DNA from: Chloroflexota bacterium
GTDB lineage: Bacteria; Chloroflexota; Dehalococcoidia; Lucifugimonadales; JADFKI01
DNA length: 31,002 nt
Assembly (NCBI GenBank): GCA_022565015.1
Contig: JADFKI010000005.1
Coordinates: 1-31,002, forward strand
Direction: 5' to 3'
Shown here: positions 17,852-25,828 of the stretch, piece after piece
How the letters are laid out: each line of letters opens with the position of its first letter
Position numbering within the stretch: position 1 is the stretch's first letter
Made by a program: the position numbers and the translations under genes
The notes under the pieces: generated by a model
Seen by the model: only the letters and a program-made list of their open reading frames with translations
The model's database searches: none
Told to the model about the DNA's origin: nothing

Positions 17852-19024
17852 TTGGATTTCAAATTAGCCATTGAGGACGAAGAATTCCGCGCAGAGGTGG
17901 GCGAATTCGTCGAATCTCAGCTGCCTTGGAACTGGCGCGAACGGGCCGTTGATGCAGAAGAGCCCGAAGACGCGGTACTCGTCCAGGAGTTCAAGAAGAA
18001 GCTTGCCGAACGAGGCTGGCTGACGATGGCCTGGCCCGAGGAATACGGAGGCCAGGCGGCCCCTCACTTGCGACAGATGATCTTCAACGAGGAGATGGCC
18101 TATCGCGGAGTCCCGGCCGGCGATCCAGGCGTGCGTATGGTCGGACCGATCCTGATGCTCTACGGCACCGACGAGCAGAAGGAGTACTTCCTGCCTCGCA
18201 TAGCCCAGGCCGAGATCGACTGGGCCCAGGGCTACTCCGAACCAGATTCCGGCTCCGACCTGGCTTCGTTGCAGACCCGCGCCGTCGAAGACGGCGACGA
18301 TTACGTCATCAACGGTTCCAAGATATGGAACTCCGCCCACGCCGGATGTAACTGGATGTTCATGCTGGCCCGCACCGACCCCGACGCCCCCAAGCACCGC
18401 GGAATAAGCTTCCTTCTCACGGAGATGGACGCGGCGGGCATCACCGTCGAAAAGATACCGATGATGTGGGACGCGTACCGCAGCCTCGTCACCTTCGAGG
18501 ATGTACGAGTGCCCAAGAAAAACCTCGTCGGCGAGGAGAACAGAGGCTGGTACGTGGGAGCGGCGTTGCTCGACTTCGAGCGTTCCGGTGTGGACAGGCC
18601 CGCCAGGGCAAAGCGGGTCCTGGAAGACCTTGTCGAGTTCGCCAAGAATAACAGGCGCAATGGCCGACCCATTTCTGAAGACCCCGTAATTCGAGACCGG
18701 CTGGCGGACATGGCCGTGCGGATAGAGGCCTGCCGGATGATGTGCTACAACGTCGCGTGGATGCAGAGCGAGGAGCTGATACCCAACAAGGAGGCCTCGA
18801 TAACGAAGGCCTTCGGCTCGGAGCTGATGCAAGCCTTATACGGCCTCGGAATGCAGATAATGGGTCTGTACGGACAGCTGGACCCGGAGTCCAAGTGGGC
18901 GCCGCTGCAAGGCAGGATCGAAAACGCATACATGCGTTCCGGCGGAGGAACGGTGGCCGCGGGCACGTCCGAGATACAGCGCAACGTCATCGCGACACGC
19001 GGCCTGGGTCTGCCCAGGGGCTAA
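17852..19024 (+). CDS. Acyl-CoA dehydrogenase, tandem paralogue of the preceding gene
   Basis: 390 residues, the same length as its upstream neighbour from the chosen starts and very similar throughout (GWLTMAWPEEYGGQ, QGYSEPDSGSDLASLQTRAVEDGDD, VPKKNLVGEENRGWYVGAALLDFERSG, GTSEIQRNVIATRGLGLPRG). Glu243 in DFERSG aligns with Glu243 of the neighbour. The start is TTG 17852 with AGGAGG at 17838-17843, an 8-base spacer. The pair looks like a tandem duplication that has diverged, most clearly in the segment after EMDAAG, which may shift acyl specificity. It probably shares an operon with the other two dehydrogenases. Confidence 0.93.
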   Translation: MDFKLAIEDEEFRAEVGEFVESQLPWNWRERAVDAEEPEDAVLVQEFKKKLAERGWLTMAWPEEYGGQAAPHLRQMIFNEEMAYRGVPAGDPGVRMVGPILMLYGTDEQKEYFLPRIAQAEIDWAQGYSEPDSGSDLASLQTRAVEDGDDYVINGSKIWNSAHAGCNWMFMLARTDPDAPKHRGISFLLTEMDAAGITVEKIPMMWDAYRSLVTFEDVRVPKKNLVGEENRGWYVGAALLDFERSGVDRPARAKRVLEDLVEFAKNNRRNGRPISEDPVIRDRLADMAVRIEACRMMCYNVAWMQSEELIPNKEASITKAFGSELMQALYGLGMQIMGLYGQLDPESKWAPLQGRIENAYMRSGGGTVAAGTSEIQRNVIATRGLGLPRG

Positions 19025-19244
19025 ATGCCTAGCAACGCACGTACTTCGACGATTCGCCATCGGCCGACTCGGAGAAAATGAAAACAGGCTGGGCGGGCGA
19101 TAATAATCAGCGCAGGGACGGGGCCTAACAAGATTGGAAAGCGGGGCTGGTCGCGATTGGGATAGATCACACGGAGGCGAGGTCTCTTCCCTCCCAAAAG
19201 AACGAGGGGTAAAACGCTCATTAACAGGCCGGGAGAAGTAGAAA

Positions 19245-20369
19245 ATGGACCTAGGACTTAACGAAGCCCAGCAGATGCTCAAAACAAGCGCCCAGGAGTT
19301 TTTGGCCGCTGAATGTCCGGACACTTATGTGCGTGAAATGGAGGTGGATGAACGCGGCTACACGCCTGAGATGTGGCGCAAGATCGCGGAGCAGGGCTGG
19401 CTTGGCCTCATATTTCCCGAGAAATATGGCGGCATCGGCCTGGATTTCATGGACCTGACTATCCTGCTGGAGGAGATGGGCAGGTACTTGCTGCCGGGCC
19501 CCTATTTCTCAACTGTCGTCACGGGCGGCATGGCCATCATGGACGCCGGCAACGAGGAGCAGCAGCAGCAATACCTGGGCCAGATCTCAGAGGGGCAGCT
19601 GCTCGTGACCTTGGCCCTGATCGAGCCCAGTGCCCGCTGGGACGGCGAAGGCGTACAGACGACCGCGACGCAGAACGGCGACACATGGACATTGAATGGC
19701 ACGAAGCTCTTCGTATCCAATGCACATATCTCGGACCTGTACGTCGTTGCCGCACGCACGGGCCAGGGTGAAAAAGACGTTACGCTCTTCCTGGTGCCTC
19801 GTACGGCTGACGGAATAACCGAGACTCTTCTAAAGACAATCGCGTCGGACAGGCAATCGGAGGTCGTGCTGAAGGACGTCTCCGTGCCGGCCTCGGACAT
19901 GCTGGGCGAATTGAACCAGGGCTGGTCGACCATCGAAAAGGTCCTGAAGTGGGGCGCCGTGGGCAAGTGCGCCGAGATGGTTGGCGGCGGCCAGCAGGTC
20001 CTGGACATGACCGTCGAGTACGCCAAGCAGCGCACCCAGTTCGGACGGCCCATCGGCACGTTTCAGGCGATACAGCACCACTGCGCCAACATGGCCACCG
20101 ACGTCGAGGGCTCCAAGTACATCACATACCAGGCAGCGTGGCATCTCTCCGAGGGCGATTCGGCCGACCGCGAGGTCGCGATGGCCAAGGCGTGGGTCAG
20201 CGAGGCCTACCGCCGGGTGTGCGCGTTGGGCCACCAGTGCCACGGCGCCATCGGCTTCACCAAGGAGCACAACATGCAGCTCTACTCCCGTCGCGCCAAG
20301 GCCGCCGAGCTAGCCTTCGGCGACGCAGACCACCACCTGGAGGCCGTCGCCCAGCAGATAGGGCTTTAG
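19245..20369 (+). CDS. Acyl-CoA dehydrogenase-like protein lacking the usual catalytic Glu (possible partner subunit)
   Basis: 374 residues, ATG 19245 after GGGAGAAG. The acyl-CoA dehydrogenase fold is clear (GWLGLIFPEKYGGIG, LALIEPSARWDGEGV, WTLNGTKLFVSNA, LGELNQGW, AKQRTQFGRPIGTFQAIQH). At the position of Glu243 in the two upstream paralogues it reads VLKWGAVG, and the C-terminus (AIGFTKEHNMQLYSRRAKA) has no YEGT-type Glu. Mycobacterial heteromeric alpha2beta2 acyl-CoA dehydrogenases (the FadE26-FadE27 class) combine one catalytic and one non-catalytic chain, so I infer this may be the non-catalytic partner. It could also be an enzyme with a relocated base. Confidence 0.9.
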   Translation: MDLGLNEAQQMLKTSAQEFLAAECPDTYVREMEVDERGYTPEMWRKIAEQGWLGLIFPEKYGGIGLDFMDLTILLEEMGRYLLPGPYFSTVVTGGMAIMDAGNEEQQQQYLGQISEGQLLVTLALIEPSARWDGEGVQTTATQNGDTWTLNGTKLFVSNAHISDLYVVAARTGQGEKDVTLFLVPRTADGITETLLKTIASDRQSEVVLKDVSVPASDMLGELNQGWSTIEKVLKWGAVGKCAEMVGGGQQVLDMTVEYAKQRTQFGRPIGTFQAIQHHCANMATDVEGSKYITYQAAWHLSEGDSADREVAMAKAWVSEAYRRVCALGHQCHGAIGFTKEHNMQLYSRRAKAAELAFGDADHHLEAVAQQIGL

Positions 20370-20608
20370 AAGCATCCGAAAAGTGGCCCGGCCCGGACGC
20401 GAAATTCTTGGATTGCACAAATACAATATTATGGGGCCGGCGTAGGTCAGACCGACTTTGCCAAAATATGTTACGCTACTATCTGTAGAACATACGTACG
20501 GACTCAAGAGTAGCCGGCTGTTGGCGGACCTTAATGGACTGTAGAATTGAGGCTGCTTTCGTGAAGGCTCGCCGCCAGGGATCAAGTTATTCCTAAGGAC
20601 TTCTAACA

Positions 20609-21283
20609 ATGGTCGTAGAGCGAAAGCATCGGGAAGCGCAGCCTTGGTTTCGACGCCTATATCTGCCGTCGTATCAGGTAACGGAGGCGGCTCGTTATGC
20701 CAACTCAAAGCCGGGTACTGTTTCTTCTTGGCTCTATCGTGGTGAGTCTGTTTTGCCAGGTCATCAAAGGGGTAAGCTGCTTTCGTATTTAGAATTGGTC
20801 GAGGTTGCCTTTGTTGCTTTCTTTAGAAACATGGGTGTGAAGATGTATCGTATTCGGGAGGCTAGGCAATATATCGCTCAAAACTTCACAGCGGAATACC
20901 CTTTTGCGGAGTACAAGTTTAAGACCGAAGGCATGTACGTCCTGATGGAATTCCAACAGTTTGCTCCAGACGCACATTTCGATAAGGTAATTGTTGCTGA
21001 CGCCCATGGACAGTTGGCATGGGAATCGTTGTTAGGCGACAAGTTTGCAGAATTCGACTACGAATATGAGATGGCTCTGCGTTGGCATCCTGCTGGTAGA
21101 GATTCCAATGTCGTAATTGACCCGCGGATTTCATTTGGAGCGCCTGTCGCTGAAGGATTACCAACTTGGGTAATGCGCGGGCGTTATCGCGCGGGCGAAT
21201 CCGTGAATGAGATCTCGAAGGAATTCAACATCACTGAAGGAGCTGTCATTGACGGATTAGAGTTCGAAGGAATAGCTGCGTAG
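20609..21283 (+). CDS. DUF433-domain protein, probable antitoxin of a PIN-like toxin
   Basis: 224 residues. The N-terminal part (about 15-90) looks like a MerR-type helix-turn-helix (YQVTEAARYANSKPGTVSSWL). The last 60 residues are a DUF433 domain (DPRISFGAPVAEGLPTWVM, AGESVNEISKEFNITEGAVI). DUF433 genes are known to pair with PIN-like or DUF5615 genes as predicted toxin-antitoxin modules, and the next gene, six bases on, is such a partner. The gene is AT-richer than its neighbours and uses TTT, AAT and GTT codons freely, a sign of recent transfer. A role as autorepressor and toxin neutraliser is inferred. Confidence 0.8.
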   Translation: MVVERKHREAQPWFRRLYLPSYQVTEAARYANSKPGTVSSWLYRGESVLPGHQRGKLLSYLELVEVAFVAFFRNMGVKMYRIREARQYIAQNFTAEYPFAEYKFKTEGMYVLMEFQQFAPDAHFDKVIVADAHGQLAWESLLGDKFAEFDYEYEMALRWHPAGRDSNVVIDPRISFGAPVAEGLPTWVMRGRYRAGESVNEISKEFNITEGAVIDGLEFEGIAA

Positions 21284-21288
21284 ATATT

Positions 21289-21693
21289 GTGATTTTGTTT
21301 TGGGACAAGAACACACCAAGAACTGTGCCGCAGGCGTTGCAACAATTGAATCCACGTGAAACAGAAATCAGATATTATCTAGAACTGTACCCAATGAGTG
21401 ATTCGAGACCCGAAGGTGGAGACGACTGGTGGCTTAAGCAAGTCGGTGAATGGGGATGGACCGTCATAAGCCAGGATTGGAATTTCCATCGTAGGGAGAA
21501 TGAGCTAGTAGCCTTAAAGCAATATGAAATTGGATGTTTTTACCTGTGGGGTGCTGAAGCACCAAAATGGGAAATTATGAGATGTTTCGCCCGAGGCTAT
21601 GACAGAATCATCGAGGCAGCCATAACGACGCCTCGGCCCTTTATTTATTGGGTGAGCAAAACTGGTCTGTTAAAAGAGCAGCCACTACCCTAG
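21289..21693 (+). CDS. PIN-like (VapC45-type) putative ribonuclease toxin
   Basis: 134 residues, GTG at 21289, six bases after the DUF433 gene. It starts LFWDKNTPRTVPQALQQL, with Asp6 at the first acidic position of the fold, then DDWWLKQVGEWGWTVISQDWNFHRRENE with Asp45/Asp46 and Asp63. This spacing fits PIN-like domains of the DUF5615/PIN_10 group, predicted metal-dependent RNases. It shares the AT-rich composition of its partner. The pair lies just upstream of the T-box promoter of the ilv-leu locus but should be a separate unit. Confidence 0.72.
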   Translation: MILFWDKNTPRTVPQALQQLNPRETEIRYYLELYPMSDSRPEGGDDWWLKQVGEWGWTVISQDWNFHRRENELVALKQYEIGCFYLWGAEAPKWEIMRCFARGYDRIIEAAITTPRPFIYWVSKTGLLKEQPLP

Positions 21694-21721
21694 TCTACAT
21701 TCGTTTCACCCGAAAGTAACG

Positions 21722-21751
21722 TTGACAGCGAGTCCTGCAATTTGCTAGCAT
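21722..21751 (+). promoter_or_regulatory. Sigma-70-type promoter of the ilvBN leader
   Basis: A consensus TTGACA (-35, 21722-21727) lies 18 bases before TAGCAT (-10, 21746-21751), which is preceded by TG one base upstream (extended -10). Transcription would start near 21758, about 30 bases before the first helix of the T-box. Confidence 0.65.
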
Positions 21752-21787
21752 CTAAAGGTTAGTCTGGAAATTAAATAAATCACAAAT

Positions 21788-22102
21788 GCCGTGAAGGGGA
21801 ATAGTACCGAAGGCACCGGCCTAAGAGAGTCGGCGATGGTGGGAATCCGACGCCAGGACCTTCGAGAACTCGCCCTGGAGCACCTGACCTGAAAGGTAGA
21901 GGCGAAGAAGTGTTTGCGCAGACGATAAGCATATGCATGGCAGCGGATGCTTATTCTGCGCGCTTCGTAATTAGCGGTCCCTCCTACTAGGGTCGGGCGG
22001 TCGGCGCCGTTACAGCCACGAGAGCGGTCCGCCTCGGGCGGACAAATTGGGTGGTACCACGAGACGCGACGTCCCGTCCCTTTGTTTGGGCGGGATTTTT
22101 TT
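21788..22102 (+). promoter_or_regulatory. T-box riboswitch, leucine-type, controlling ilvBN
   Basis: Stem I is recognisable: GGGGAATAGTA on the 5' side, CGAAGG (21808-21813) pairing with CCTTCG (21859-21864), an AGAGAG bulge and a GATGGTGGGAA distal loop. The specifier loop has AGTA on one strand and GAA-CTC on the other, so the specifier is CTC (Leu) at 21869-21871. The T-box motif GGGTGGTACCACGAG is at 22049-22063; its UGGU matches a tRNA with discriminator A, as tRNA-Leu has. A Rho-independent terminator follows. By family knowledge, uncharged tRNA-Leu would stabilise the antiterminator and switch the downstream genes on when leucine is scarce. Confidence 0.88.
22072..22102 (+). terminator. 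T-box attenuator terminator
   Basis: TCCCGTCC (22072-22079) pairs with GGGCGGGA (22088-22095) with one G-U pair, followed by seven T residues. It overlaps the region that must pair with the T-box motif in the antiterminator, which is the expected switch. It lies 70 bases before the ilvB start. Confidence 0.85.
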
Positions 22103-22171
22103 ATTTCAGAAAGTTTCGAATAAACAGGCTCAGCCGATTTACAGGCGGGCACCTAACGAAAGGCTACAGAA

Positions 22172-23869
22172 ATGAAAATGACCGGCGGTCAGATGATCTG
22201 CGAGAGTCTAATCCGGGAGGGCGTGGACGTAATCTTCGGCCTTCCCGGCGGCGCCATTCTACCCCTGTATCAGACGTTGCCGGAGTTTCCCAAGCTGCGG
22301 CATATCCTGGTGCGACACGAGCAAGGAGCCGCGCACGCCGCCGACGGCTATGCCCGCGTGACAGGCAAGCCCGGCGTGGCCTGGGCGACCTCCGGCCCCG
22401 GCGCGACCAACCTCGTCACCGGCATCGCGTCGGCACAGATGGACTCGATACCCATGGTCCTCATTACCGGCCAGGTAGGACGATCCGCCATCGGCTCCGA
22501 TGCCTTCCAGGAGTGCGACATCACGGGCATTACGCTCCCTATCACCAAGCACAACTACCTTGTGATGAACGCAGCGGACATTCCCCGCATCATCAACGAG
22601 GCATTCTATATCGCAAGCACGGGCAGACCCGGCCCGGTCCTCATCGACGTGCCCAAGGACGTCTTCTCCGAGGTGGCCGAGTTCGAGTACCCCACGGAGA
22701 TCGACCTGCCCGGCTACAAGCCCAACCTGGCGCCCCACGGCGGCCAGGTCCGGCGCGCCGCCCAACTCATCAAGGCGTCCAAGAGGCCGGTGATACTCGC
22801 CGGACACGGCGTGATACTCTCCAGGGCTTACGACGGTCTCAGGGAGCTGGCCGAGACGGCACAAATTCCCGTGGTCACGACACTCATGGGCATAAGCTGT
22901 TTTCCGTCCAGCCATTACCTGTACGCTGGATGGCCCGGCATGCACGGAATGGCCTACGCCAGCCTGGCGCTGGACGAAGCCGACCTCATCGTGGCATTGG
23001 GCATGCGCTTCGACGATCGCATCACAGGCAATCCGGCCACCTTCTGTCCGAACTCGAAGAAGATACACGTTGACGTGGACCCGTCCGAGATTGGCAAAAA
23101 TATCCCCGTAGACGTTCCAATCGTCGGAGACATCAGGCTCGTGCTGGAAGCTCTCAATAAGCAGATGGAACCCGCCAAGCACGTGGAGTGGCTGGACCGC
23201 ATCGACGAGCTGAAGCGCGACCATCCCCTGGTCGACCCGTCGACCTGCGAAGAGCTTCAGGCCAGATACGTCGTCAAGGAGATCGCCGAGGCAACCGAGG
23301 GCGACGCCGTCATAGTCACCGGAGTGGGGCAGCACCAGATGTGGGCGGCACAATACTACCCCTTCAACGAACCCCGCTCTCTGGTTTCGTCTTGTGGGTC
23401 GGGCACGATGGGATACGAGGTCCCGGGCGCCCTCGGGGCTCAGGTCGGCAGGCCGGACAAAGTAGTGTGGTCGGTCGCAGGCGACGGTGGATTCCAGATG
23501 ACCATGGTCGAGCTGGCTACGCTGGTCGAGAACAAGATCCCCGTCAAGTTCGCAATCATGAACAACAACAGCCTGGGCATGGTGCGCCAGTGGCAGGACC
23601 TTTTTTACAATAAGAGCTTTGTTGCGACCGAATACAACGGAAATCCGGACTTCGTGAAGCTCGCGGAGGCGTTCGGAATCCTCGGCCTGCGGGTTACTGA
23701 AAAGGTCCAGGTAAGAGCGGCGATACAGAGGGCCATGGAGCACGACGGGCCCGTCGTTATCGACTTCGTCGTGGCGCAGACCGACAACGTGTATCCGATG
23801 ATTCCGGCAGGCACGTCGATCAATGAGCTGATCGAAGAGCCCACTCTTGAAAGGGCGCGACAGCAATGA
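22172..23869 (+). CDS. ilvB: Acetolactate synthase large (catalytic) subunit
   Basis: 565 residues. It condenses two pyruvates, or pyruvate with 2-oxobutyrate, using thiamine diphosphate, the first common step of valine, leucine and isoleucine synthesis. The N-terminal PYR domain has GGAILPLYQTLPE and the cofactor-activating Glu50 in VRHEQGAAHAADGYAR. The central domain has the FAD-binding region (LGMRFDDRITGN). The C-terminal domain has the thiamine diphosphate/Mg motif starting GDGGFQ at 437 and ending NNNSLGMVRQWQ. ATG 22172 is preceded by AAAGG. The stop overlaps the start of ilvN (ATGA), so the two subunits are translationally coupled. Regulation is by the leucine T-box upstream. Confidence 0.97.
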   Translation: MKMTGGQMICESLIREGVDVIFGLPGGAILPLYQTLPEFPKLRHILVRHEQGAAHAADGYARVTGKPGVAWATSGPGATNLVTGIASAQMDSIPMVLITGQVGRSAIGSDAFQECDITGITLPITKHNYLVMNAADIPRIINEAFYIASTGRPGPVLIDVPKDVFSEVAEFEYPTEIDLPGYKPNLAPHGGQVRRAAQLIKASKRPVILAGHGVILSRAYDGLRELAETAQIPVVTTLMGISCFPSSHYLYAGWPGMHGMAYASLALDEADLIVALGMRFDDRITGNPATFCPNSKKIHVDVDPSEIGKNIPVDVPIVGDIRLVLEALNKQMEPAKHVEWLDRIDELKRDHPLVDPSTCEELQARYVVKEIAEATEGDAVIVTGVGQHQMWAAQYYPFNEPRSLVSSCGSGTMGYEVPGALGAQVGRPDKVVWSVAGDGGFQMTMVELATLVENKIPVKFAIMNNNSLGMVRQWQDLFYNKSFVATEYNGNPDFVKLAEAFGILGLRVTEKVQVRAAIQRAMEHDGPVVIDFVVAQTDNVYPMIPAGTSINELIEEPTLERARQQ

Positions 23870-24435
23870 CAACTACAAAACTGAACAGCAAGCACACCAT
23901 TACTGCCCTGGTGGAGGACAAGCCCGGTGTCCTAAACCGAGTTTCTAGTATGTTCCGGCGCCGGGGATTCAACATATCCAGCCTGGCGGTTGGCCGCAGC
24001 GAGATTCCCAACCTATCTCGAATGACCTTCGTGGTCGAGGGCGACAACAAGGTCGTGGAGCAGGTGACGAAACATCTCCACAAGCTGATCGACGTCGTCA
24101 AGGTCTCCGACATGTCGGATGAGAATACAGTCGAGAGGGAGCTTGCGCTGATCAGGGTGAAGGCGAACCTGCAGTCGCGCAGCGAGATAATGCAGATCGT
24201 CGACATCTTCAGGGCCAACATCGTCGACGTCGCGCCTGACAACCTCATCGTCGAAGTCGTGGGGGATGAGGATAAAATCGACTCGTTGCAGAACCTGCTG
24301 CGGGCCTTCGGTCTCATGGAAGTTATGCGCACGGGGACCATCGCCATGAGCAGAGGCATGGGGAAAGCCCACGATGGCAATGAAAGCAACGGAGCACGGC
24401 CTAAGCCGGTGATAATGGAGACCGGCAGCGTGTAG
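23866..24435 (+). CDS. ilvN: Acetolactate synthase small (regulatory) subunit
   Basis: 189 residues, overlapping ilvB by four bases. The N-terminal ACT domain (HTITALVEDKPGVLNRVSSMFRRRGFNI, SLAVGRSEIPNLSRMTFVV) binds valine for feedback inhibition in this family. The C-terminal domain (ELALIRVKANLQSRSEIMQIVDIFRANIVDV, GDEDKIDSLQNLLRAFGLMEVMRTGTIAMSRG) activates the large subunit. Length and layout match IlvH/IlvN proteins of bacteria and archaea. The tail beyond about residue 165 is poorly conserved and rich in Asn/Lys/Pro. Confidence 0.96.
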   Translation: MTTTKLNSKHTITALVEDKPGVLNRVSSMFRRRGFNISSLAVGRSEIPNLSRMTFVVEGDNKVVEQVTKHLHKLIDVVKVSDMSDENTVERELALIRVKANLQSRSEIMQIVDIFRANIVDVAPDNLIVEVVGDEDKIDSLQNLLRAFGLMEVMRTGTIAMSRGMGKAHDGNESNGARPKPVIMETGSV

Positions 24436-24472
24436 CTCACGCGTCGTTCACGGAAAGGTCCAGTTCGACAAT

Positions 24473-24512
24473 CCAGGAGTCAAGGGTTAGAATTCGGAAA
24501 CTCGACTCCTGG
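24473..24512 (+). promoter_or_regulatory. Stable RNA hairpin 1 in the ilvN-ilvC gap
   Basis: CCAGGAGTC (24473-24481) pairs perfectly with GACTCCTGG (24504-24512), and the inner GGGTT/AACTC pairs add about five more. No T-tract follows, so it is not a classical terminator. It may be an RNA-processing or stability element at the ilvBN 3' end. Confidence 0.5.
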
Positions 24513-24530
24513 CCTTACAGGGCACATGTA

Positions 24531-24600
24531 AGTGGTGATTCTCGGCGCGTTCGCACGCGTATAAGCCCTTCAAGTTGGGCCGTTTTGAGAATGCACCACT
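24531..24600 (+). promoter_or_regulatory. Three-way-junction RNA element in the ilvC leader (unassigned)
   Basis: A 13-bp closing helix is formed by AGTGGTGATTCTC (24531-24543) and its complement at 24587-24600, with one bulged G at 24593. Inside are two hairpins: CGCGT-TCGC-ACGCG (24546-24559) and GCCC-TTCAAGTT-GGGC (24565-24580). Joining segments are GG, TATAA and CGTTTT. The layout is riboswitch-like but matches no class I know; purine, TPP, glycine and T-box consensus sequences are absent. It lies 58 bases before the ilvC start. Function is unknown. Confidence 0.5.
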
Positions 24601-24658
24601 TCTAAGCAAGGGTTAAAAGGGTGCAGAAAAAATTCGGGAAAGAAGGAAGCCAGAAAAT

Positions 24659-25657
24659 ATGGCCAAGATGTACTACGAAGCGGATGCGGACATGTCCTTG
24701 CTCGAGGGCAAGACGATCGCCATCATTGGATACGGCAGCCAGGGTCACGCCCACGCGCTGAACCTTAAGGACAGCGGCCTGAATGTAAAGGTCGGACTCT
24801 ACGAGGGCAGCAAGAGCTGGGCCGTCGCCGAGGAAAACGGCCTCGAGGTAGGTCTGGTGGTGGACGTTGCCAGAGACTCGGACGTCGTCATGATGCTGAT
24901 CCCCGACACGTCGCAGGCCGAGGTCTACAAGGAGTTCATCGAGCCCAACATGCTGCCGGGCAAGACCTTGATGTTCGCCCACGGATTCAACATCCATTAC
25001 GAGACGATCAAGCCTCCGGACCATATAGATGTCTCGATGGTGGCCCCCAAGGCGCCGGGTCACCGCATGCGCCAGGTCTTCACGCGGGATTCGGGCGTGC
25101 CGGGACTGTTGGCGGTTCACCAGGACGCGACGGGCCACGCACACGCTCTGGGTCTTGCCTATGCCAGGGGAGTCGGCTGTACCCGCGCCGGCGTGTTGGA
25201 CACGACGTTCAAGGAGGAGACGGAGACGGACCTGTTCGGCGAACAGGCCGTGCTCTGCGGCGGTGTGACCGCACTCATAAAGGCGGCGTTCGAAACGCTC
25301 GTGGAGGCCGGATATCAGCCCGAATCGGCGTACTTCGAGTGCATGCATGAGCTCAAGCTCATCGTTGACCTGCTGTACGAGGGCGGCATGAGCTACATGC
25401 GCTACTCCATCAGCGACACCGCGGAATACGGCGACTACTCTCGCGGCCCCCAGGTGATCGATGAACACGTAAAGGACAATATGAGGGAGGTCCTGGCGCG
25501 AATCCAGGACGGTACCTTCGCCCGCGAATGGATTACGGAAAACGACGAGGGGCGCCCTCGATTCAATCGCCTGCGTGAGGAGAACGCGAAGCACCCGATC
25601 GAGACCGTAGGCGAGGAGCTTCGCGGCATGATGGCCTTCCTGAAAGACCCTGACTAG
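24659..25657 (+). CDS. ilvC: Ketol-acid reductoisomerase (class I)
   Basis: 332 residues. It converts 2-acetolactate or 2-aceto-2-hydroxybutyrate to the dihydroxy acid by Mg-dependent alkyl shift and NAD(P)H reduction. The Rossmann motif is GYGSQG at 24-29. The cofactor-specificity loop reads GLYEGSKSW (46-54), with Tyr where many enzymes have Arg; the two Ser residues favour NADPH. The catalytic domain has TDLFGEQAVLCGG and FECMHELKLIVDLLYEGG with the metal-binding acids, and RYSISDTAEYGD. AAGGAAG precedes the ATG at 24659. It follows ilvN by 223 bases containing two RNA folds. Confidence 0.97.
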   Translation: MAKMYYEADADMSLLEGKTIAIIGYGSQGHAHALNLKDSGLNVKVGLYEGSKSWAVAEENGLEVGLVVDVARDSDVVMMLIPDTSQAEVYKEFIEPNMLPGKTLMFAHGFNIHYETIKPPDHIDVSMVAPKAPGHRMRQVFTRDSGVPGLLAVHQDATGHAHALGLAYARGVGCTRAGVLDTTFKEETETDLFGEQAVLCGGVTALIKAAFETLVEAGYQPESAYFECMHELKLIVDLLYEGGMSYMRYSISDTAEYGDYSRGPQVIDEHVKDNMREVLARIQDGTFAREWITENDEGRPRFNRLREENAKHPIETVGEELRGMMAFLKDPD

Positions 25658-25669
25658 TCGGTGCTAGAC

Positions 25670-25828
25670 ATGGTTGACCGACGTCGATATGACAAGAACG
25701 ACTCAAGGGACAAAGCCTAGTCGCGCGAGGTCTATCAGGCTGCGAAGGAATCCGTGCCTCAAATCCTGGGCGACAAAAGTGGACAGGAGCAGTTTGACCA
25801 AATCTGCTGCGCCTTCAAGGATCGTTAG
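25670..25828 (+). pseudogene. Possible degraded small gene with in-frame TAG
   Basis: The frame starting at ATG 25670 reads MVDRRRYDKNDSRDKA, then TAG (25718-25720), then continues in frame for 35 protein-like codons (SREVYQAAKESVPQILG, KSGQEQFDQICCAFKDR) to TAG at 25826-25828. The second half is helical and charged. It may be a remnant of a small gene inactivated by one stop codon, or coincidence. A separate 24-codon frame, MIGVKTVPVVKYEIDE, follows at 25842. I recognise neither. Confidence 0.2.

Noticed and set aside
17864..18832. 322-codon antisense frame opposite the second acyl-CoA dehydrogenase
   Set aside because: Mirror frame of a high-GC gene; the sense product is clear.
22051..23073. 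Long frame overlapping ilvB in another phase
   Set aside because: Arg/Gly/Pro-rich shadow of the high-GC ilvB gene; the ilvB frame has full family motifs.
22259..23872. 537-codon antisense frame opposite ilvB
   Set aside because: Typical third-position GC shadow on the opposite strand, with no motifs.
24531..24600. tRNA gene reading of the cloverleaf-like fold
   Set aside because: No T-loop consensus, no anticodon arm of correct size and a 13-bp closing stem; it is not a tRNA.
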